A stretch of DNA of 30,081 nucleotides, from assembly GCA_910579965.1 (NCBI GenBank), contig CAJTWF010000034.1, forward strand, positions 1 through 30,081. Direction: 5' to 3'. A model generated the notes under the pieces. It made no database searches. It was not told the DNA's origin and saw only the letters and a program-made list of their open reading frames with translations. A program made the position numbers and the translations under genes. How positions within the stretch are numbered: position 1 is the stretch's first letter; each line of letters opens with the position of its first letter. Shown here one piece after another: positions 21,658 to 28,827 of the stretch. The stretch comes from an uncultured Oscillospiraceae bacterium (GTDB lineage Bacteria; Bacillota; Clostridia; Oscillospirales; Oscillospiraceae).

Positions 21658-22167
21658 ATGGGCTTATTTGACTTTTTGAAGGGGAAGGAGCCCGCCGCTC
21701 CCGCAGCAGCCGCCTTTCCCGCCATACTGGGCGCGCCCTCCAAGGGCGCCTTTGTCCCCATGAGCCAGATCCCCGACGAGATGTTTTCTCAGGGCATCAT
21801 GGGCGTCTGCTGCGGCGTGAACCCGGAGGAGGGCCGCGTCTACGCGCCCATTGACGCCACCGTCACCCAGCTCACCGACACCCTCCACGCCGTGGGCCTG
21901 GAGGCCGGCGGCATGGAGATCCTTATCCATGTGGGCGTGGACACGGTGGAGATGAAGGGCGAAGGCTTTGCCAACGCCGTCAAGGAGGGCCAGAGCGTGA
22001 AAAAGGGCGAGCTGCTGCTGACCATGGATCTGGATAAGATCCGCGAGGCGGGCCACCCCTCCACCGTCATCATGGCCGTGACCAATACGGACGATTTCGC
22101 CGGCGTGGAGGAGACCGGCTCCGGCGCGGTGCAGCCCGGGGACGGCGTTCTGCGGGTGAACAAGTAA
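21658..22167 (+). CDS. crr: PTS glucose-type IIA component
   Basis: A 169-residue free-standing EIIA of the glucose family, which takes phosphate from HPr and passes it to a sugar permease IIBC. The phospho-histidine is His91 in EILIHVGVDTVEMKG; the second active-site histidine is His77 in TLHAVGLE. YAPIDATVTQL and the final VQPGDGVLRV are also typical. The first 20 residues are an Ala/Pro-rich linker such as usually joins IIA to other PTS domains, so it may be derived from a fused permease. No permease gene is in the window. AGGAGG precedes the ATG. Confidence 0.93.
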   Translation: MGLFDFLKGKEPAAPAAAAFPAILGAPSKGAFVPMSQIPDEMFSQGIMGVCCGVNPEEGRVYAPIDATVTQLTDTLHAVGLEAGGMEILIHVGVDTVEMKGEGFANAVKEGQSVKKGELLLTMDLDKIREAGHPSTVIMAVTNTDDFAGVEETGSGAVQPGDGVLRVNK

Positions 22168-22205
22168 TTCCCTGTTATTCAACAAACAGAAAGGACGATA
22201 CCACC

Positions 22206-22466
22206 ATGAAGCAGTTTACCTACGTCATCAATGATCCCATCGGCATCCATGCCCGCCCCGCCGGGCTGCTGGTCAAGGCCGCCAAGGCCCTGGACAGCAC
22301 CATCACCGTAGAGAAGGAGGGGGGCAAGTCCTCCGCCGCCACCAAGCTTATGGGCGTGATGGGCCTGGGCGTCAAGGGCGGCGACACGGTGATTGTCACC
22401 GTCGAGGGCGGCGACGAGGAGGCCAGCTGCCGGGCAATGGAGCAGTTTTTCAAGGACAATCTGTAA
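22206..22466 (+). CDS. ptsH: PTS phosphocarrier HPr, regulatory serine replaced
   Basis: An 86-residue HPr that shuttles phosphate from enzyme I to IIA components. The catalytic His15 is in GIHARPAG. The site of HPr-kinase control, Ser46 in the usual LKSIMGVMSLG, reads ATKLMGVMGLG here. Aligned on the M-G-V-M core the serine position is Lys47, and no serine lies in the helix start; Thr46 is next to it. If this is right, catabolite repression through HPr(Ser-P) cannot work in the standard way. It lies 38 bases after crr and 21 before ptsI, in one operon. Confidence 0.95.
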   Translation: MKQFTYVINDPIGIHARPAGLLVKAAKALDSTITVEKEGGKSSAATKLMGVMGLGVKGGDTVIVTVEGGDEEASCRAMEQFFKDNL

Positions 22467-22487
22467 GAAAGAGGAGGACGCAAGCCC

Positions 22488-24122
22488 ATGCAGGTAGCAA
22501 CCGGTAAATCTATTCTGGGCGGCGTGGCCATCGGCCCGCTGCGTGTCTACCGCAAGGAGGAGACGCAGACCGCCGCCGCCTCCGCCCTGACCGCAGAGGA
22601 GGAGCTCGCCCGCTTCGACGCTGCCCGGGAGAAGGCCAAGGAGCAGCTGCGGGCCCTCTACGACAAGGCCCTGGAGGAGGTGGGCGAGGAAAACGCCGCC
22701 ATCTTCGAGATCCACGAGATGATGCTGGAGGACGACGACTACATTGACGCGGTCAGGAGCATCGTTGAGAACCAGGGCGCCACTGCGGAGTACGCCGTGG
22801 CCACCACAGGGGACAACTTCGCCGCCGCCTTCGCGGACATGGAGGACGCCTACATGAAGGCCCGGGCCACGGACGTGCGGGACGTGTCGGGCCGGGTGGT
22901 CAACATCCTCAGCGGCGCGGAGGAGCAGGACGCCCTGGGCGACGAGCCCGCCATTCTGGTGGCCGACGATCTCACCCCCAGCGAGACGGTGCAGATGGAC
23001 AAGAGCAAGCTGCTGGGGTTCATCACCCGCTACGGCTCCGCCAACAGCCACACCGCCATTCTGGCCCGGACCATGAACATCCCCGCCCTTATCGGCGTGG
23101 ACTACGACGAGAGCTGGGACGGCAAGCTGGCGGTGCTGGACGGGTACAACCACTGTGTGTACGTGGATCCCGCGCCGGAGCTTCTGGGGGCCATGGAGGA
23201 CAAGCGCAAGGACGATCTCAAGCAGGAGGCTCTGCTCCAGGGGCTGAAGAAGAAGCCCAACGTCACCCTGGACGGCCGCGAGGTGAAGGTATACGCCAAC
23301 ATCGGCAACGCCGGGGACGTGGGTTTGGTGCTCCAGAACGACGGCGGCGGCATCGGCCTGTTCCGCAGCGAGTTCATCTACTTAAACAGCCAGGACTTCC
23401 CCACCGAGGAGGAGCAGTTCGCTATCTACAAGCGGGTGGCGGAGACCATGGCCGGCAAAAAAGTCATCATCCGCACCCTGGACATCGGCGCGGACAAGCA
23501 GGCGGACTACTTCGGCCTGGACAAGGAGGAGAACCCGGCCCTGGGCTACCGGGCCATCCGCATCTGCCTGACCCGGCGGGACATCTTCAAGGCCCAGCTG
23601 CGGGCCATCCTCCGGGCCAGTGCCTTCGGCGCCGTGTCCGTCATGTTCCCCATGATTATCTCCGTGCGGGAGATCCGGGACGCCAAGGACGTGCTGGAGG
23701 AGTGCCGCGGGGAGCTGCGGGAGCGGGGCGTGGCCATGGGCGAGGTGGAGATCGGCATCATGATCGAGACCCCCGCCGCCGTGATGATGGCCGAGGAGCT
23801 GGCTCAGGAGGTGCAGTTCTTCTCCCTGGGCACCAACGATCTGACCCAGTACACCCTGGCCATTGACCGGCAGAACCCCAAGCTGGACGCCTTCTATGAC
23901 GCCCACCACCCCGCTATTCTGCGCATGATCCGCCAGACCGTGGAGGCCGGACACCGCCACGGCTGCTGGGTGGGCATCTGCGGCGAGCTGGGCGCGGATC
24001 TGACCCTCACGGAGACCTTCCTGCGCATGGGCGTTGACGAGCTGAGCGTATCACCGCCGGCGATTCTGCCCCTGCGCAAGAAGATCCGCAGCTTGGATCT
24101 GAGCAAGGAGCCGGAGACCTGA
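22488..24122 (+). CDS. ptsI: PTS enzyme I (phosphoenolpyruvate-protein phosphotransferase)
   Basis: A 544-residue enzyme that moves phosphate from phosphoenolpyruvate to HPr. The N-terminal HPr-binding helical part is followed by the phospho-histidine His188 in GSANSHTAILAR. The C-terminal PEP-binding barrel holds GIGLFRSEFIYL, EIGIMIETPAAVMM, FSLGTNDLTQY and the active-site cysteine in GICGELGAD. Length is close to the usual 570. It is the last gene of crr-ptsH-ptsI and ends before a 40-base palindromic terminator. Confidence 0.97.
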   Translation: MQVATGKSILGGVAIGPLRVYRKEETQTAAASALTAEEELARFDAAREKAKEQLRALYDKALEEVGEENAAIFEIHEMMLEDDDYIDAVRSIVENQGATAEYAVATTGDNFAAAFADMEDAYMKARATDVRDVSGRVVNILSGAEEQDALGDEPAILVADDLTPSETVQMDKSKLLGFITRYGSANSHTAILARTMNIPALIGVDYDESWDGKLAVLDGYNHCVYVDPAPELLGAMEDKRKDDLKQEALLQGLKKKPNVTLDGREVKVYANIGNAGDVGLVLQNDGGGIGLFRSEFIYLNSQDFPTEEEQFAIYKRVAETMAGKKVIIRTLDIGADKQADYFGLDKEENPALGYRAIRICLTRRDIFKAQLRAILRASAFGAVSVMFPMIISVREIRDAKDVLEECRGELRERGVAMGEVEIGIMIETPAAVMMAEELAQEVQFFSLGTNDLTQYTLAIDRQNPKLDAFYDAHHPAILRMIRQTVEAGHRHGCWVGICGELGADLTLTETFLRMGVDELSVSPPAILPLRKKIRSLDLSKEPET

Positions 24123-24157
24123 GATTACGGATATATGGAACCGCCGGCAGACGCGCC

Positions 24158-24197
24158 AAATGGGGTGCAGGGTGAATATTCACCCTGCACCCCATTT
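24158..24197. terminator. 40-bp perfect palindrome, bidirectional terminator
   Basis: Positions 24158-24177 are the exact complement of 24178-24197 (AAATGGGGTGCAGGGTGAAT and its mirror) with no spacer. The ends are A/T-runs suitable for termination on either strand. It lies between the converging ptsI and lipoprotein genes. Confidence 0.85.
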
Positions 24198-24228
24198 GCT
24201 GAAGGGACTTACTTTTTGACGCTGTGGC

Positions 24229-25059
24229 TCAGCCAATCCCCAGCCGCGCCATGCCGCCGGCCCCCACCAGCTCCGCCAGCTGCCCGTAGTCCAGGCGCAG
24301 CTCCACCGTGCCCATGGCGTAGGGCCCCAGCACGTAGTGGGAGAAGACCACCAGCATCCCCTCCTGGTCAAAGAGCACCGTGCCCTCGTTCCAGGCGGCG
24401 ATGATGTCCGCATACTCCGGCCAGAAGTCCCCGCGCTCCTCCAGAGCCTCCGCCTGCTCCAGCAGCAGCTCCGCCGCCCCGGTGCGGAAGGTCTCCGGGG
24501 CCTCGGCGATCTGGGTGGGATCAATAAACTGCCCGATGCTCAGGTCAAAGAGGGCGCTGGAGGTGTAGCTGTTGGCGTGGGCCCCGCCGGTAAACCCGCC
24601 TGTGTCCATGCGCACGGACACCAGCCGTCCGGCCTGGTAATAGGACGCCTCGGTGACGTCGTAGTAGTCAAGCGACGCGCTGCCCAGCAGGTATGCCTCC
24701 TGGGCGTCCTCCCCCATGAGCCGGCCCCGGGCCACGGACTCCTCCATCAGGCTCTCCATCCTGCTGTTGAACCCCTCCATGTTCCGCGCTGCCGCCTCCG
24801 CCTCCGCAGGGGCCAGCTCGTCCATATTTTCCACCGACATAGTCAGCAGCTGATAGCTGTAACGGGCCAGCTCCGTCCCATCCCCGGCGGCGAACCGCTC
24901 CTGGGCGGACAGTGTGTCAAACTGGTAGACCGGTTTCACCGCCTCCTCCGGCGCGCTGGCCGGGGGAGCGGAGGGGGACCGCGCCGCCGGGGTCAGGCTC
25001 GCGCACGCCGCCAGCAGACACAGTCCGCCGATGAGCAGGACGATCCAATATTTTTTCAT
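24229..25059 (-). CDS. DUF3298/RsiV-like lipoprotein
   Basis: A 276-residue lipoprotein. The signal peptide ends in the lipobox LLAAC (Cys19), followed by a Pro/Ala/Ser linker. The body has the DUF4163/DUF3298 pattern known from RsiV and related surface proteins: YYDVTEASYYQAGRLVSVRM, GGFTGGAHANSYTSSALFDL, and near the end a stretch with EGMLVVFSHYVLGPYAMG. RsiV itself is an anti-sigma factor that binds lysozyme, but it has a cytoplasmic domain that is lacking here, so only the outer sensor-like domain is shared. The function is unknown. The ATG at 25059 follows AAAGGAG; the open frame further up crosses the MITE and is not coding. The insertion lies just upstream (25077), so the promoter may be inside it. 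Confidence 0.85.
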   Translation of the reverse strand: MKKYWIVLLIGGLCLLAACASLTPAARSPSAPPASAPEEAVKPVYQFDTLSAQERFAAGDGTELARYSYQLLTMSVENMDELAPAEAEAAARNMEGFNSRMESLMEESVARGRLMGEDAQEAYLLGSASLDYYDVTEASYYQAGRLVSVRMDTGGFTGGAHANSYTSSALFDLSIGQFIDPTQIAEAPETFRTGAAELLLEQAEALEERGDFWPEYADIIAAWNEGTVLFDQEGMLVVFSHYVLGPYAMGTVELRLDYGQLAELVGAGGMARLGIG

Positions 25060-25076
25060 AGATTTTGCTCCTTTTC

Positions 25077-25240
25077 TAGGGCTTGTTTGATAATTGGCGA
25101 TATGCCCAACGGCGAGGAATTTTTTCGCCAAACAAGGCAAATTTTCGCAGGCATCCTGACGGATGGCAAGAAAATTTAACGCAGTATGGCGGAAAAATAA
25201 CCGCCGTTTGGGCATATTGACAATTTTCAAACATGCCCTA
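25077..25240. mobile_element. 164-bp MITE-like element with 39-bp imperfect terminal repeats
   Basis: The left end, TAGGGCTTGTTTGATAATTG followed by GCGATATGCCCAACGGCG (25077-25114), is matched by the reverse complement of 25202-25240, TAGGGCATGTTTGAAAATTG followed by TCAATATGCCCAAACGGCG. About six differences and one length change separate the two arms. The inside (25115-25201) is AT-rich and codes for nothing; it contains further pairing around TTTTTCGCC and GGCGGAAAAAT. TA lies at both ends, as for Tc1/mariner- or IS630-type MITEs. It lies between the 5' end of the lipoprotein gene and the 3' end of tmcAL. Confidence 0.7.
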
Positions 25241-26435
25241 GGCCCCATGCCACGGCGGGAGAGAGGGCGTAGTCGCTCTCCGCCGTCTCCAGGGCCGGAA
25301 GAGCCAGCGCGTACAGCTCCGTACACACCGCCTCCTGGTCAAACACCCGCCGGACCTCCCCGCCCAGCCGCCGGACGCGGCCGGGCTTTACAATCACCGG
25401 CAGGGACGCGCTCTCCCGCATCCGCCGCAGCAGCGTCCGGCCCCGGGCCCCCACGCCCAGCACACGCAGATAGGGCGGCGTCTGTCCCTGGCCTGCCTGC
25501 GGCACGCCCAGGTAGCTCAGCAGAAGCATCCGCCGCAGCCGGGAGAGGGGGTAGCGCCTGGTCTTGGCGGCAAAGAGGATGTCCTCCACCCCGGCCTGGG
25601 TGTGGACGGCGGCGTAAAAGCGGTGGTAAAGACCCTCGTTTCCCCCGTCGTAGGGGAGAAACGCCGCCTCCTCCATCCGCCGCAGCCGGGCCAGGATGGC
25701 CCGCTGGCAGCTCCGCCAGTCCGCCGGGGCACGGCCCCGGTCCATCTCCCGGCGGAGGACGGCCGCCGTGGCCGGGGGCAGGGCCGCCGCCCAGTCCCCG
25801 GCGGAGAGGATCCGGTCCCGAATGGCGGCGGCGGAGAGAAATCCGTCCTCCTCCCGGCTGTCGTGGCCCGCCCCCAGACGGGGCAGGGCCAGGGGCTCCA
25901 TGGGGCCGCCCATGGCGTTCAGGGCCCGCAGGTACTCCACCGCCAGGATGTTGTTGGGCGTCGACAGGCAGTCCGCCGCGCCCCCGATCAGTCCCCGGGC
26001 CGCCGCCTGACGGGCCGCGGCGAAGGTCATCCCCCTGCCCGTGTACCGGCCCAGGGCCTCCCGGAAGGCGGGACTGTCCAGGCACTCCGCCGCCGCGGCC
26101 AGGGGCGGCAGAGACCCGGTCTCGCAGCCAAAGACCAGATGAGTCACCACCCCGGCGGCCGCCAGGACTGCCGCGCCCCCCTGGGCGAACCGCTCCGCCG
26201 TGGCGGCGGACCAGGGCGTGGGCAGCTCCAGCACCAGATCCACGCCCCCGGCCAGGGCGGCCTCCGCCCGGGGGTGCTTGGCCAGGATGGCGAAGTCCCC
26301 CCGCTGGACGAAGTTTCCGCTCATGCAGGCCACCACCGCCGTGTCCGCCCCCAGGCGGCGGCGCACCTCCTGGATCTGCCAGGCATGGCCCCGGTGGAAG
26401 GGGTTGTATTCAGCGATGATGCCCGCTACCGCCAC
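25227..26435 (-). CDS. tmcAL: tRNA(Met) cytidine acetate ligase TmcAL (YlbM family)
   Basis: A 402-residue enzyme that makes N4-acetylcytidine at the wobble base of elongator tRNA-Met from acetate and ATP. The nucleotidylyl-transferase core is clear: GIIAEYNPFHRGH (HxGH), then AVVACMSGNFVQRGDFAILAK, DLVLELPTPWS and STPNNILAVEYL. I place the start at GTG 26435, which gives MAVAGIIAEYNPFH as in relatives and has GGGGAGG in front; the frame is open to 26474. The last residues and the TGA stop (25227) lie inside the terminal repeat of the MITE, so the natural C-terminus was replaced, probably by a few residues only. It uses acetate, and ackA lies divergently upstream. Confidence 0.92.
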   Translation of the reverse strand: MAVAGIIAEYNPFHRGHAWQIQEVRRRLGADTAVVACMSGNFVQRGDFAILAKHPRAEAALAGGVDLVLELPTPWSAATAERFAQGGAAVLAAAGVVTHLVFGCETGSLPPLAAAAECLDSPAFREALGRYTGRGMTFAAARQAAARGLIGGAADCLSTPNNILAVEYLRALNAMGGPMEPLALPRLGAGHDSREEDGFLSAAAIRDRILSAGDWAAALPPATAAVLRREMDRGRAPADWRSCQRAILARLRRMEEAAFLPYDGGNEGLYHRFYAAVHTQAGVEDILFAAKTRRYPLSRLRRMLLLSYLGVPQAGQGQTPPYLRVLGVGARGRTLLRRMRESASLPVIVKPGRVRRLGGEVRRVFDQEAVCTELYALALPALETAESDYALSPAVAWGLGHV

Positions 26436-26590
26436 GGCATGGCCTCCCCTCGTCCCTGCTCTGTCTCCCGCCATCCGGCAGGATACCCGGGGAGATCTCC
26501 TGGTCTGACGGCAAAGCGCCTCCGCCGTTCCGCGTCCCCCGGCAATGAATGCAGGCTCTGAGATTTTTTTGAAAACAGACGAAAAAATGG

Positions 26591-26619
26591 TTGTCTAACG
26601 GAAGAAAATAGTCTACAAT
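26591..26619 (+). promoter_or_regulatory. ackA promoter
   Basis: TTGTCT (26591-26596), 17-base spacer, TACAAT (26614-26619), giving a leader of about 100 bases. The 292-base gap between tmcAL and ackA is AT-rich in its second half and holds nothing else that I can support. Confidence 0.65.
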
Positions 26620-26727
26620 AGATAACGGTATTTATTCTACCTGTCTCCTGCCGAAAATGCAAGCCACAGGCCGGAAACAAAAATTAACAAAACAATGACA
26701 ATCTAGGGATAAGGAGAATTGACGCAC

Positions 26728-27918
26728 ATGAAAATTCTGATTATCAACGCAGGCAGCTCTTCCCTGAAGTACCAGTTCATGGAGTCCGAGGGCGGTCAGG
26801 TCTTCGCCAAGGGTCTGTGTGAGCGCATCGGCATCGACGGCCGCCTCACCCACAAGGTCCCGGGCCGGGAGGATGTGAAGCAGGACATCCCCATGCCCAC
26901 CCACAGCGAGGCCATTCAGGCGGTGCTGGACATCATGGTGGACCCCGCCAAGGGCGTGATCGCCTCCACCGGCGAGATCGCCGCTGTGGGCCACCGCGTC
27001 CTCCACGGCGGCATGGCCTTCACCAAGAGCTGCATCATCGACGACGCCTGCATTGAGGCGATCAAGAAGTGCATTCCCCTTGGCCCTCTCCACAACCCCG
27101 CCAACCTTATGGGCATCGAGGCCTGCCAGAAGATCATGCCCACCACGCCCCAGGTGGCCGTGTTCGACACCGCCTTCCACATGACCATGCCCCCCAAGGC
27201 CTACATCTACGCCATCCCCTACGAGTACTATGAGAAGGACGACGTGCGCCGCTACGGCTTCCATGGCACCAGCCACCGCTACGTCTCCGCCCGGGCCATC
27301 GACATGCTGGGCAATCCGGAGCACAGCCGCGTCATCTGCTGCCACCTGGGCAACGGCTCCTCCCTGTCCGCGGTGGTGGACGGCAAGTGCGTGGACACCA
27401 CCATGGGCCTGGGGCCCCTCGCCGGCTTCCCCATGGGCACCCGCTCCGGCGACGTGGACGCCACCATTCTGGAGTACCTGATGGGCCGCTACGGCTATGA
27501 CATCAAGGAGATGCTCAACATCCTCAACAAGAAGAGCGGCGTGCTGGGCATCTCCGGCGTGAGCTCCGACTTCCGGGATCTGGACGAGGCCGCCGCTCAG
27601 GGCAATGAGCGCGCCGCCCTGGCCCTGGAGAAGTTCATCTACGAGGTGAAGAAGTTCATCGGCGCTTACGCCACCGCCATGGGCGGCGTGGACGCCATCG
27701 TCTTCACCGCCGGCATCGGCGAGAACTCCAAGGAGCTGCGGGCTGAGATCTGCCAGGGCATGGAGTACATGGGCGTGAAGATGGACATGGAGAAGAACAA
27801 CGTGCGGGGCCAGGAGGTGGACGTGTCCGCCGCCGGCTCCAAGGTCAAGATCTTCATCATCCCCACCAACGAGGAGCTGATGATCGCCATGGACACCGCC
27901 GCGCTGTGCGCCAAGTAA
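26728..27918 (+). CDS. ackA: Acetate kinase
   Basis: A 396-residue acetate kinase, which makes ATP and acetate from acetyl phosphate in fermentation. Landmarks of the acetokinase family: ILIINAGSSSLKYQ at the start, VGHRVLHGG, FDTAFHMTMP, RRYGFHGTSHRYVS, CHLGNGSS, the MGTRSGDVD loop and FTAGIGENS. Length is standard. The ATG at 26728 is chosen with AAGGAGA ten bases before; a TTG at 26719 in frame is too near to that site. No pta gene is adjacent, so phosphotransacetylase must be encoded elsewhere. It has its own promoter and a hairpin terminator. Confidence 0.97.
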   Translation: MKILIINAGSSSLKYQFMESEGGQVFAKGLCERIGIDGRLTHKVPGREDVKQDIPMPTHSEAIQAVLDIMVDPAKGVIASTGEIAAVGHRVLHGGMAFTKSCIIDDACIEAIKKCIPLGPLHNPANLMGIEACQKIMPTTPQVAVFDTAFHMTMPPKAYIYAIPYEYYEKDDVRRYGFHGTSHRYVSARAIDMLGNPEHSRVICCHLGNGSSLSAVVDGKCVDTTMGLGPLAGFPMGTRSGDVDATILEYLMGRYGYDIKEMLNILNKKSGVLGISGVSSDFRDLDEAAAQGNERAALALEKFIYEVKKFIGAYATAMGGVDAIVFTAGIGENSKELRAEICQGMEYMGVKMDMEKNNVRGQEVDVSAAGSKVKIFIIPTNEELMIAMDTAALCAK

Positions 27919-27945
27919 TCCCATAACCCAGTAAAACAGAAGCCA

Positions 27946-27984
27946 GCGCCGGCCCTCCTGGTTTAGACCGGAGAGGGCCGGCGC
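27946..27984 (+). terminator. ackA terminator hairpin
   Basis: GCGCCGGCCCTC (27946-27957) pairs perfectly with 27973-27984; the inner CTGG/CCGG can extend the stem. Only a weak T-rich tail (ATACTATTTCAT) follows. Confidence 0.65.
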
Positions 27985-28023
27985 ATACTATTTCATACAG
28001 ACTTTTATCAGGGAGGAACATGT

Positions 28024-28767
28024 ATGCTGAAAGACAAGATTGCCATCGTCACCGGCGGCACCCGGGGCATCGGGTACGCCATTGTGGAGAAGTATCTGGC
28101 CAACCACGCGGTTGTCGTCCTCTGCGGGTCCCGCCAGGAGACGGCGGACAAGGCTGTGGCGGCGCTGAAGGCAAAGGACCCCAGCTGGCGGGTGGAGGGC
28201 ATCGCCCCGGACCTGGGCAGCTATGCGTCCGTAAAGGCCGCCTTTGACGGAGTGCGGGAGCGCCACGGCCGCATTGACATCCTGGTGAACAACGCGGGGA
28301 TGTCCTCCTCCGAGCCCCTGTCCGACTACACCCCGGAGCTGTTCCGGAAGGTGATGAGCCTGAACGTGGACGCGGCGTTCTACTGCGTCCGCGCTGTGTA
28401 CGACGCCATGGCCGCCCAGAAGAGCGGCTGCATCATCAACACCAGCAGCATGGTCAGCCGCTACGGCCAGCCCAAGGGCGTGGCCTACCCCACCAGCAAG
28501 GCCGCCATCAACGGCATGACCCTCTCCCTGGCCCGGGAGCTGGGGCCCCTGGGCATCCGGGTCAACGCCGTGGCCCCGGGCATCACCAACACGGACATGA
28601 TGCGGGCGGTGCCCCAGGAGGTCATCGCCCCGCTGGCGGCACAGATCCCGCTGCGCCGCATCGGTGAGCCGGAGGACCTGGCCAGCGCCTTCCTCTTCCT
28701 GGCCAGCGACGGGGCCTCCTATATCACCGGCGAGATCATCCACGTGTCCGGTCAGGCCAGGAGCTGA
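28024..28767 (+). CDS. Short-chain dehydrogenase/reductase (FabG/BaiA-like)
   Basis: A 247-residue classical SDR. The cofactor motif is TGGTRGIG (10-17), then NNAG (89-92), the catalytic Ser141/142, Tyr155 and Lys159 in YPTSK, and the PG motif in VAPGITNTDM. Position 36-37 (Ser-Arg after the second strand, LCGSRQ) favours NADP(H). By eye it resembles the bile-acid 3-alpha-hydroxysteroid dehydrogenase BaiA (shared TGGTRGIG, PDL, VAPG..NTDM) about as much as FabG. No fatty-acid or bai gene is adjacent, so the substrate stays open. GGGAGGA lies eight bases before the ATG; it is a single-gene unit between two hairpins. Confidence 0.9.
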   Translation: MLKDKIAIVTGGTRGIGYAIVEKYLANHAVVVLCGSRQETADKAVAALKAKDPSWRVEGIAPDLGSYASVKAAFDGVRERHGRIDILVNNAGMSSSEPLSDYTPELFRKVMSLNVDAAFYCVRAVYDAMAAQKSGCIINTSSMVSRYGQPKGVAYPTSKAAINGMTLSLARELGPLGIRVNAVAPGITNTDMMRAVPQEVIAPLAAQIPLRRIGEPEDLASAFLFLASDGASYITGEIIHVSGQARS

Positions 28768-28782
28768 AACCCACCCGTGGGG

Positions 28783-28817
28783 AAAAAGGGGGAGAACCGT
28801 CCGAAGGCGGTTCTCCC
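28783..28817. terminator. Terminator between SDR and helicase genes
   Basis: GGGAGAACCG (28790-28799) pairs with 28808-28817 around an 8-base loop. On the minus strand a CCTTTTT run follows (28783-28789), making it a good terminator for the helicase gene; on the plus strand a pyrimidine run follows. Confidence 0.8.
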
Positions 28818-28827
28818 TCTCTCTTCC

